A stretch of 64,000 nucleotides of DNA from positions 62,001-126,000 of the forward strand of contig JAPYMA010000735.1 in the NCBI GenBank assembly GCA_035041965.1, given 5' to 3'. Each line of letters starts with the position of its first letter. Within the stretch, counting starts at the first letter, position 1. Made by a program: the position numbers and the translations under genes. Shown piece after piece: positions 53,342 through 64,000 of this stretch. The notes under the pieces are model-generated. The model was not told the DNA's origin, did no database searches, and saw nothing but the letters and a program-made list of their open reading frames with translations. This stretch comes from Anisakis pegreffii (taxonomy: Eukaryota; Nematoda; Chromadorea; Rhabditida; Anisakidae).

Positions 53342-55407
53342 CTCTTTGAAGGAGGAGGATTTAGGACGAGCGATCCTCATTCTTCAGTGTTTCTTTCGTC
53401 AAACATTATACAAAAAACTCGAATTCTCAACGCATATGATCGTTTTCATCGTTAAAAATCCGGATTGGGAAGAAAGAAACTATTAAAATGGGATTTTTTT
53501 TTCGAATGAACATCGCGTCAAAAATACGTCTTAGGAAGATTAATCATATGGTCACGATCAAAATATCCTTTTGTTTAATACAATGTACCAGAATAAAAAT
53601 GTCAAATTGCTCCACTTTTTTTTTTAACAGGAACCCAATGATATTTATCATATTTATTAACGCAACATTCTCGTTCTCTTATTCTCGCGAACAACCATCA
53701 GATGTCGTTCATTCAAGGTATATTCACACCACCAATATGCCAACAAAATAGGATTTCACTAAAAAAAGATGAATCGTTCTCATTTACACGTTTCATTCAT
53801 GTTTCAACATCTCCTAATTGATGAATTTTATTGTTCCTTGAGGAGATCTGATTTCAGGTTCTGCGATCCTATCCGACAATTGGTTTGCACATCAATTTCA
53901 GTTCATTAGTTCGCTCGATGAAGTTGATGGATGGCTATATTATTGTTGCTCACCGTGATCAGAGTGCATCATGATTAAACGGAACATGCGACAGAATTGC
54001 TCCACTTTTCTTTAAACAAAAACTGCTGAGGCATTCATTTGTGATTTCCACGACAAAAAGTGCAGTGACCGTAGGTAAACTTCAAGAATTTGGCACACGT
54101 ACAGTTTCAAGGAAGACTTCGTTGTTCTCATGACCGTTTAAAATGTGCTTTTAATCTAATTGACACATATGGAAATCGGTGACGGATGAATATTGCATCC
54201 ACGAACTGAATTTGTTGATACTTAACGTTTCTTCAGTTGTGTTCTGACAACGTCTGATACTGTGATCCAAACAACTCTTGAATCGATTGAATTTCTGAAC
54301 ACATTTCGATGGCAAGAATCATCACATAAGTGACTTACTTCAGTGTGAGATAGTTGCGTAACACATTGTTGCATGGTCGCCCTATGTAATATAACTTTAT
54401 CGACAAACAAATTCAGATGAAATCGTGATTGATATGGAACGATTTCACGGGATATCAAGATGTAAGCTTTGTCATTTTATACAGTGCCATTGAGTGATAG
54501 ATGAGATAAATCATAAATTTAGCACAACGCAATGTGATATGCGACTCTTTCGACGAAGATCTGAACGAAATGCATGAAGTTCTGGGATGCATGAAAAGTG
54601 CTGAGTCACTTAATTTGCAGAGCTGAATGGTCAGTTCATTCATACGATTACTTAAACTTGAATAGTTACGACTGGGACACTAGAATGAAGACTGATAAAA
54701 ACATGTATCATACTGAAAAGTCAATCTGTTTGAGATGAATGAAATGGAATTTGTTGATTTCAGGGTCATTACGCATTCTCTCACAACAAAAGGAGATCAT
54801 TCCAATATTCGGATCAGTAATCATTCATCAATCAACGGGAATAAGTTTGAAGACCAGAATTTTCCGAATTTTCGAATGATGAAAATTAAAATTCTATCGC
54901 AATTTTGACTGACGATAATCTTAGAGTATTATCAAGATAACACACTCCTCTGAAAAATAACACCGCTTGGCTGTAAATAACCGTTTTGAAGTGAGCTAAG
55001 CCTGGTCGCCGGGTAAGTCAAGTCATTTTACCCTGCTGATTCTGAATCTGTTTACGAAACATCCTCTGAGAATGTTTTGCTCTGAGCATATTACATTTCG
55101 ATCAATAAATGCTTCTGGAGCGGTGACGTCGCGATTCAACGGTCAATTTCGATCAGAGCGAACAGCGAAGAGATATGAAGATCAGCAAAAAGATGCATTT
55201 TAATCGCATGCAAGTGCCTGATGGAATAAAGAAACATAACCATTGGATGATGTTGATTTGCGATGAGCAGTCAAGCAAAAGTAAACAAAACACAAACATA
55301 TGAATGAATAATCATCATTGCGATCAAATTATTACAATAACGCACCTCTGACACGAAACATTTGCGTCTGGAAGGAAAAAAGGAATGCATCGAATGGAAT
55401 GAGAATA
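53342..55407. other. Gap between collagen 3 and the globin gene
   Basis: Shared 5' flank of collagen 3 and 3' flank of the globin gene. No exon supported. Confidence 0.5.
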
Positions 55408-58400
55408 TTAACATTCGAATCTGAGTGCTGGCGGGGGACCTGAAGCCATCAGTGTTATCAGCTGAATCCTTGGTGCAGTCATTGGACAGTTTGCAGCCAC
55501 TCTCGATGCTGCACTGAGACGATCGGACAAGAACGACGACAGGATCATCCACGCTTTGACTGTATCTTTATGATTCCTTCCTGGTGCTATCCATTCGGAA
55601 ACTGTTGTCACAATTGCTTCACCAAATGCATCCCAATGTTTACTCCTGAATGAAGAACATGCACTACTTATTATAACATTGATTTTATTAATACGCAGAG
55701 TTTTGTAAGTCTGGATCGTTGGAAAATATGCTGCTGAATGCAAAATGTCGCCAGCAACTGCTTAATGTAGCACTGATAGATTCATTCCTCTTGATCAAAA
55801 TTATGTTTTGACTTATCGATTACTAGAAATGAATCTGAAAATGCATCGAAACAACAACCGAACCAAGCACCTTATCGAGAATCCGCCATGTCCTTTGCCC
55901 AATAAATCTAACCACGGATGAAGCGCCTCTTCCATATCGTTCAGGTTGTCAACGACACACTGCAGCAGTCCCAAAAAATGGCGCATATGTCGATCAGCTG
56001 CATTGTTATCGCCGCCAAACATTGTCCTCATATCCGGACTTCTTGATATCATATGTGCGTAAATGGATTTACCAACTGCTGAGTGCGGTACACGATGCCA
56101 AGAACGTCTTAATAAAGTAGTCTCTTTTAAGTTGGTGATCGACTTCGATCGTGAATGCAGTAACTTCTGACACCAAGCAAATGACACTAACACGCTTCAA
56201 CCTTTATTTATGAATCGGAAAATGCTTTGGTGCGTCGGTTGAGATGTGACTGTTCTTCTGTGGACGTTAAACACTGTGTCGCTCATATGAATTCGATTGA
56301 CATGATAATGAATTCGATCATTCAGAAATAGTCAGCTAAGTGCAAAACTGAGTGCCGTGAATTATGTGAGAATCGATGTTGGTCATTGAGTGGTTTGTCG
56401 TTCATTTCGGTTTCACTTTTCACTGACACATTCGTAGAAATCGTTGTGTGAAGAATTAGCAGAAATCAATAAGGAAAATTTCAGAATGCTTCAAAGCAGA
56501 AAAGAAGGAGATGACGTGAATGTAGGTGCTATACGATGAGGTAACGTTAATTGCTCGAATGAAACAGAACAACGAGCGAAAGAAATTATGAATAATGAAT
56601 GAACGATTCTACACGCTCTTGATTACATAAAAATCAGCAATCACCTTCTGATAACAAACTGTTTGCTTGCTATTATATACTCTTGATTTACTTCTTAACT
56701 CAAAAATACGTCAAATTGTCCAATCAAATTTATGAAAACGTACTTTATCGCAGAGCGAAATCCTTTCATACACTCAAACACTTTGTTTCTGGTTCAGTCG
56801 ATTTCAACGGAGGATCTCATCAACCGATATTCAAGAATTTCACGGCATGAGAAGGAAGGAAACATTCAGTGCGCATTACTTCTACTCATCCGCCTCATGT
56901 CTTATTGGGAATAACATTTGAATGAATGACTACTTCAGACATCGATCTTTGTACAGCATTAAAACTCAACAATAATTTCAGACTTTTCATGATAGTGGTT
57001 TGCTGAACGACATTGTTCATGTGATGATGATCATGAACTTGACATTTCACAGTGGAATGCTGAAATATATGGTAACTAAATTTATGGAATTTGAATGCGG
57101 CGAGGGAGTACATTTAATCGCCACTTCTAAAAGCGATTCTGTTCTATCGAAGCCAGCGATAAGCTTGTGTAAGCCGTATTCAAAATTTGAGTTGACATGT
57201 GGACAAGTTTCGACGAACATCAGCTGAAGACCCAACTAGAGCTCAACAAAGAGTGCCACCGTTTATGAGTGTCACCTCTAACTCAGGATTCAGTGAGAAT
57301 AGCAAAGTAAAAACAAACTTGATTAGCAATTGCTGTTCTTGGTTGAGGAGAGGCGAACGAGGTGGTAAGGGTGATGCTGAACGACACCTCCTCAAAGTTT
57401 TCGGCGCTAAACGGCTCTTCTCCATTTTCTCTTTAACTTTTGGTGAACGACCCCTCTGAAAATTCAAAACACTGTACAATAAATAGACAAATAGTTGCAG
57501 ATAATGCTAGCAGTTCATTACAGTATTTTGCAATGGGTCGACGCCAAAAACAGTCAACTCAAATACTTAACCTGCAATTGAACCCTTGGGACAATTTGAT
57601 GGAAACCGTGACTAATCTGATGGAAACGGCGATCAGCTTTTGTCAATCTTAACCTCTTGAGATTAGTGTAATGATTTTGCTTGTTTATGAGGGTGCGGAG
57701 CAGGTGATATCAATCCATTGGATAGAACAATACGAATATAAAAGCTGCGACATCATAGCAGTGAATAGTGTTGTTTTTTTTTGGAGTAAAGAAGTGATCA
57801 ATTACCACATTCGTACAGTAACTCAGCATTCCAGAGAGCGTATTGGATGCTTCAAGTTTTGCAACGGTAATGCATAAAACATCATCATAGTCTTAGTTAA
57901 ATCATTCACCGATGAACGAATCTCAATCGAGCTACATTACTGCAAAAATCACAAAACTTTCAAGTGATTCAGTGGGTAACTGCGGTTTTATTTTGCTATT
58001 TGCGTTTTATTTTCTTAAAATTGGTAGCGTGATTCGTGAGAACATTACCCAAATCACAAATGTACGGAGGAAATAAGTGATTAGAGTTGAAAGGAATAGA
58101 TGAGTAGTCCGCAATAAAAGACTTGACGAAATGGATAGAACAACAACGAAATCTACATCTACATGCACTATAACAACGATTGCTCTGTAAAACTCAAAGC
58201 AATGCGAGCCTTTCCTCGCCTTCAGAAATCTTTTATTCGGTATTTTCGCATATCTGAATTTTCGCATGATTTGAAATTGATGTAATAACCCATAACGAGT
58301 TGTTACTATAATATTTAGTGTATTTCAAGTGCATTTTTGTGAACATTTCGAGAAGGAGTTTCCATTTGCTGCAAAGCGAGACCTTTATTTAACAGAAGAT

Positions 58401-60210
58401 CATATTCTTTCACAAAATTTTCGCTGCAAGATATATAGGAGAAGTGTTTAATCGAATGTGGGGAAGATTTTTGCTTGTTGCGATTAGGATTCCCGTTTCG
58501 TGATTTCTTCCGAACTCTGATTCGAGGTACGCTTACATTATCCGCTGCCCTCCTTTCGAAGGCATTTAAAATTTAATCAAAAACTGTAAATTGCAATATC
58601 AACGAGCTGTCATGTCAGTAAATCTAAACTAAGCTAAATCAACTTGTTATCTGAAATTCACAAATCGTTACCTTATTCGATTTCATTGCACATACCAAAC
58701 CGAACATTTCATACAAAACTTCGACAAGCAATTACTCGTTCGTAAATATAACAGAAACGGACACGACCAACTGCAGTCGTTGAAGGCAACTAAAGCAGCA
58801 CCACATCAGCTCAGGACCATCAAAATTAGCCGTATGAAATTCGAGAAGGTAATTGCATATGAATGAGTGATAGGTGTTGAGTTTGTTAAACGCATGAGAG
58901 TTGCTACATAGACGATGAGGATAAAACCGAACGAACGCAATATAAACAAGGCTGAAAAAGGCTTTTGGTGGCATTATCTGCGGCGCACATCGTTGCAAAA
59001 AAAAGAAACGGTAGTTGGCATTCACATGAAGCAATCGAGATTGTCGTTTCATATGAATGAGTACGTTGTGGATTTATTGACATACACATTAATAAATATT
59101 GCTCTTTGTATGGTGAACTGCTGAAGGCAATTCGGCTTGTCGATTCTGTCAAACAAGTAACATTCATTGATGGATTTTTCTTTTCAACAGAGCAAAATTT
59201 TGACATATTACTCATTCTCGAATTATTTCATTATATCAAAATAAAGAATGCAATTACATAAATAGATGATATTATTGAATAAATGATTCCCACTTTCAAT
59301 CACATTTCAATCCATAAGACTGATATTTAATATGTTGAGGATGAATGATTTTGAGCAATCTTCTTCGCTTTCAATATTCAAGTAACAAATTGAGCGCACA
59401 AAAACTGTTGCTAATACTGAGCACCGACCGCTCAATTGAATGCTATCGAAAGGAACTCAACAAAACCTAGTTTTGCAGACAAGTTTGCCAAATGAATTCA
59501 TCTAAAACAAAATTTAGATGGTAATTCTATCTCTTGGGATTAAACATGCTAGTCTCCAAAATTAATGAACCAATAATTGCGTTGAATAAAAGCAACAATA
59601 AACAGAATGTGCTTGATGAACAATTCCGAGGCGTTCTTAATTCTCTTTGAACGAAGTGGACCCTAATTCGACGAGAAAGATGCCTGAAGTATGTGAAACG
59701 CAATAATGTTGATAGTAATGATTCACAGTTGGTGAATATGAGAACAGTTAGATGAATGCAGAAATATTATCGCTGCCGATAGTGGCGGACATGAGATATT
59801 TGCTATTTTCTTGGTAGATTGCAACAAAATACAGATGATCGGTACTGAAGATATGGAAACAGCATCGTGAGATACGATATATTTTGACGCTGTTTCCTCA
59901 CAAGATCGTTGAATTTGCAGATGGCCAGTAGCAATAAGAACTAGCAATTTATCTGTTCGTATGCATCAGCTTTCAATCACCCTTTCGAATCAGAGCCCAG
60001 CTAAGTGCTGCAATAATCAACGTTCCTATGAATTTTCTCCATTTTATGATACTAGAAAATTACAGTTTCATCACAATTGTGAATTTTTGTCACAAAATGT
60101 GAACTAAACAAAAAATGGTTACGGTAAAATCTTACCGGTTGCTGGGGAGGCATGAAAGTGATGGGTTCGGGATTGAATGACTTAGCCGCGATTAGAAATG
60201 CGATCGGCAT
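55408..60210 (-). CDS. Globin (glb family) with basic N-terminal extension
   Basis: Exons 60136-60210, 57319-57455, 55871-56107 and 55408-55645 are phase-consistent and give 228 residues. The globin domain starts about residue 58 (LLNQEQQLLIKRSWHRVP, helix A). F101 in RTMFGG fits the invariant CD1 Phe, H114 the distal E7 His, and H144 in LLGKGHGGF the proximal F8 His, 30 residues after E7 as expected. Exon 4 supplies helices G-H (HWDAFGEAIVTTVSEW). With both histidines it should bind haem. The first 57 residues are Arg/Lys/Pro/Ser-rich (RCRSASPLPPRSP). The first exon (MPIAF...MPPQQP) is chosen for its strong GTAAGATTTT donor and matching phase; if wrong, an in-frame ATG at 57425 is the alternative start, giving 193 residues. 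Nematodes carry dozens of glb genes; I cannot name the orthologue. Confidence 0.88.
57456..60135. other. Large first intron of the globin gene
   Basis: AT-rich, with only short chance frames; nothing else supported. Confidence 0.45.
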
Positions 60211-60233
60211 TCGCTCACGACAACGGAAACTTA

Positions 60234-60240
60234 CTATAAG
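60234..60240 (-). promoter_or_regulatory. Possible spliced-leader acceptor of the globin gene
   Basis: CTTATAG on the minus strand, 23 bases before the chosen ATG. Its pyrimidine tract is weaker than those of the collagens. Confidence 0.3.
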
Positions 60241-63200
60241 CGGATGAGATTTTAACAAGGATGGATTGAACGAGTGCTGCTTGGTAAGGAAGTTTTTTGA
60301 ATATTTTGAGTTGCAGCTGGGTGGATGGATGGATGGATGGATGGATGATGTGAGCCAATAGATTTGGTCATTAATTTGGATGTATTTTTGAATGGGTACA
60401 AATCGAACCAAATAATGCTTATTCTTCAGTCAATTGAGTAATTAGACCAAGTTAATTGCAAGTAATAAAATTCTCGAATCATCCTCTTAAGAGTGAACAT
60501 TTGCACTGGTACGTCTGAATACGAAATGAATATAACGAAGTTGTGGTTAATTTTTTGTGCAGAAGCATTTGCTCTTAATGTCATTATGCTTTCTAGACTA
60601 TCGCATTGAAAATTCATCAAAGATACTGCTGAATGGATGAAATTGTGTATGCCATTCATATACGAAACAAATTCTGTTGTTGACGAATCATTTGGAGTAA
60701 TTGTCATTTGCATTTCTTTCTTGTACTCCATCCTTTCAGCTTTTCGCTAGCAATTCAATTGAAAATTACCATTAAAGAACCCAAAATGAAGCAATACCAC
60801 TAAATGAACGAGACAATAGTTTTCGATAATAACCTTCCGAAAGATATCAAGCATTTCTGGGTGCTATCCATCTTCTCGGAATGTTCATTGTCATTCTGCT
60901 TTATTAGTTTCAAAACGCAACTTTTATTCGCGTTCGAGAATGCTAAAAAGGCTTTATGGGAAGATAAAACAGCTGATATTTTATTGATTTCGTTTCACAA
61001 ACTCATCAAACTCGTCAAAAGCTTGTTTCTTCACTATCATAACCATTGATGATGCAACCTAACAACAGCAATGTGATCATGCTCTTCCGGTTCATCAACG
61101 CACTCCCAAACGGCCAAATATGCTCATTACAAACGCACACAATAATCTAAATGCCATCCATCCGTTAGCTAATGACATATTTTTGCGAAACAAACTTGAA
61201 TATTTCATCCATTTCGAAATGAAACAACACATTTTCATTTCACAACTTTTGTAGAATATTGATTAGGTGGACACTATGAGAGAGGGAATGAACTCAGTCA
61301 ATTGCTCACTCGCATCTTATTGAACTCATCACGTTGATTTAAAAAGTTGTTGTCGACTGCTGACAACGAAGATTGCTGCTCAGAATCTGCCGAAGTTGGT
61401 TGTATTTGATAAATTGGAAATCTATCAAAGAAACTGGGCATTTAGCATGAAATTGAAATTAATCGAAATAGAGAAGTTGATCAACAAGATGGAATAATAC
61501 GACAAAGAAACTGGTGGATGACATAGGAAATGAACTGATTTGAGTTAATTAACTCAGTGTTGAAGTTTCACTAAAGCAAGAGAGGTGATCGCTTGATTGA
61601 ACGATAATCAAATTCGAATAAAGTGATCATCAGTGGACTGCATTTACAAAGCCAAAAGGATGAAAGAAAACGCGGTATCTGGGCTCGATCAGTTCCTGAA
61701 AAGTCATTAGAATCGCCCATAGTGGACTTGTCGCAATCTAACTTCAACAGCTATCATTAGTTAAATGATCATCATCTATGATTAGGCGCATGTACGATTG
61801 CTGTGAGTCAAGAGTATTGATTGTATATAGATATATGCATCACTCACACTTCAGTGAATATCTTCTTCTGAAGCAATAAATAGTTGGAATTAATGATGTT
61901 AAAGCAGAAGAAGGAACCCCTACATTAAATATTCTCATTGTTACTGAGAAACATTAACGAATCAATATGACTCAGAAGAGGATAGCAGCAATGAGGGATT
62001 TAGTTTAATTGAACGACGATGTGAAATAATCGAATTCTCATGAAGTATTATCAAAAGACTGCTCTGTACTATACAATACGGTGATAACGATATCATATCC
62101 TCTCACTGAAGTTATCTGACAATAACATTCAGATTGCCCGGTGAATGCAAAAATATAGAATGAAGAGATTACGAGCAAACGAACGGTTGCGATCTGCACT
62201 GAACATGGCTTATCAAAACAATAGTGCTGCTGAGTATCAGTTGTGGTGAATACTGAAATATATCTATTTATGAAAGAAGGAATTGGAAAAAAAATGAAAG
62301 GAATATATTCAAAGGAAAACAGATTGATAACCACTGAATAGCTGCGATGAGTACTGGACATTGCAAGTCGACTGTGGCGTTGTTGCGACGATGTTTTGCT
62401 GAGTAAAAATTCGACCAATTTCTTCATTCGATACGAAACGGTCGCTTGAAAATGCACTGAGGAAAGTCAGTTTCAATGCGAGAATGCAATTTAGTGATAG
62501 GTGTATACGAAGCGAATAATTGCAATCGATCGTGTGACGCATAATTTCGAGATGAATTAAACGCAGGTTTATCACGAGGTGGCTAGCGCATATTAACGGT
62601 ATATAACAGAAATGTTGCGAAATGATTTCATCGATCACTCATCTCTCAAAATTTTCTTCTGCAAAATGATTTGTGAACATCCAATAGAGAGCTTCAGAGT
62701 GCGGTTCAGAGTGCATTAACTACCGATGAGTTACGTTCATGAATGGATGGATGTCAAGTGGCAAATGAAATGAATTTCAAAAATCAGAGACGATCATCGG
62801 TGCTGGAATCTATCGCTTTGAACTCTTACGTTTTGAGGATTTGCTTAGTTATGTATGATCTCTTCAGTGAATGTTAACGATTGATCTGCTAATGATAGAA
62901 ATCTTCTCAAAAGTGAACTTTTAATAGGGGTGGCATAAAAAACAGAAACGATTATTCAGCGCAATACTGTTGGCTCGCGTAAGCTGAGATTTGAACTGAA
63001 AAAAGTGGCAAGGAAATCGAACGAGTTCATCGTTTAAAACTGGAGTCATAACCATAATGACCATCTCAAACGAGCTGAAACAAATTTTCACACTGATTGC
63101 TTTTGAGAACTGAGCAAATATGTAAATAGGCTGGTAGAACGAAATGAAGATGAATTGGAACATATATTGGCTTTAAAATGGATTATGGAATGGTGAGTGA

Positions 63201-64000
63201 TTTGCAGTGTGTTGCGAGAAGAATGTGCATTTAATTTAGGTTCAGTTTCAAAATTTAATAAATCTTTTCCCTTTTACAAGCAACGTGCATAAGGAGAACA
63301 ACGCCACATCACAACCAACAGCCAACGAAATGAACGCTGAGAATTACATTGTGGAGTGCATAAAACCTATCTTATTACATCAGTTATTGCCTGCATTCAG
63401 CTTTGTTCATGACACAATTGGTGTTATCAGTATGTAAACACAATTTTCTTAATGAACTAACCTTTGAGGAAACCGTCAAAAAATTATCAGTCAAAGGTTT
63501 TGTTCATTTCCCTTGTTAAATATTGGGTTGAAAGTCGTTGAATTTACACACAGCATGCTGTATAAATTGGTTATTCGACTGAAGGTGATCGAAACGTGCA
63601 GGTAAATGGTAAATAAATGTGATGCTTTGCTCAGATTAATGCTGAACTCAGATCGCATCAACAATCAATACGATCGTTCGCAATTCCCAGTGCTGTTAAT
63701 TATAATACAAGCATGTGTTGATAGTTTTGAAGTTGACTCATCGAAATACTGAAATTACGATTGTTGAGTCATCGAAATTAATTTACGATTGTTTTCAGAT
63801 ACTCACCAGTTGGTGGCTAGTGAATGTGATTGAAGTGTGCCTAGGTAATTGTATGGATCACTTCAATGAGATGATTCATTGATGAGGAATTATTCGCAAG
63901 GAATGCACATCAGAAATGCCGATCACTTAATCGTTGTTCGATTAACCTGATTATTTTTATTTGTTGAATTGCTGCAACAAAAAAGTGATGCGATGAACGT
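60236..64000. other. Right-hand region without a confident gene
   Basis: Holds a (GGAT)6 array and a 139-codon minus-strand frame at 62038-62457 that follows a CTCAG site and includes HFQATVSYRMKKLVEFLL; a second minus frame (62309-62638) is open over the same GC-richer stretch. Neither resembles a family I know, so neither is called as a gene. Confidence 0.45.
60323..60346 (+). repeat. (GGAT)6 microsatellite
   Basis: Six perfect GGAT units just upstream of the globin first exon. Confidence 0.95.

Overview
This is nuclear DNA from a nematode. It holds three two-exon cuticle collagens, short introns with TTTCAG-type acceptors, and start codons lying a few bases after acceptor-like TTTCAG sites, as expected for spliced-leader trans-splicing. 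The background is AT-rich by eye (not computed), with long non-coding stretches and many small microsatellites. I cannot fix the species; a parasitic, large-genome nematode (clade III-like) would fit, but that is inference. No bacterial or viral operon, rRNA, tRNA or CRISPR array is visible.

Layout. (1) 36-24311, minus strand: a gene with two Raw-type nucleoside 2-deoxyribosyltransferase-like repeats separated by a hydrophobic membrane segment, best matched to C. elegans OLRN-1 / Drosophila Raw. It runs off the left edge. Its predicted first exon lies about 18 kb upstream of exon 2, and the intervening DNA is repeat-bearing and otherwise empty. (2) 28676-35187, minus: a complete 13-exon Crumbs-family membrane protein ending in ERLI, with four EGF modules and a long Ser/Thr-rich stalk, best matched to EAT-20. 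I rebuilt it exon by exon with matching splice phases. (3) 35.2-44.4 kb: mostly non-coding, with a few weak exon-like islands and a diverged repeat pair. (4) 44.4-53.3 kb: a cuticle neighbourhood with two plus-strand collagens, one minus-strand collagen, and between them a minus-strand gene for a small Cys-rich secreted protein I do not recognise. Each collagen has a TATA-like box about 250-430 bp upstream, a TTTCAG/TTGCAG trans-splice site just before the ATG, and a single phase-1 intron inside the Gly-X-Y region. (5) 55408-60210, minus: a four-exon globin with a basic, Pro-rich N-terminal extension. (6) 60.2-64 kb: no confident gene.

How the genes relate. The collagens and probably the secreted protein contribute to the extracellular cuticle. 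The EAT-20/Crumbs protein is an apical membrane organiser, the OLRN-1 protein is linked in C. elegans to left-right olfactory neuron asymmetry, and the globin is a haem protein. There is no operon: spacings are kilobases and strands are mixed. Exon models come from reading splice sites and frames by eye; no database search or computation was run.
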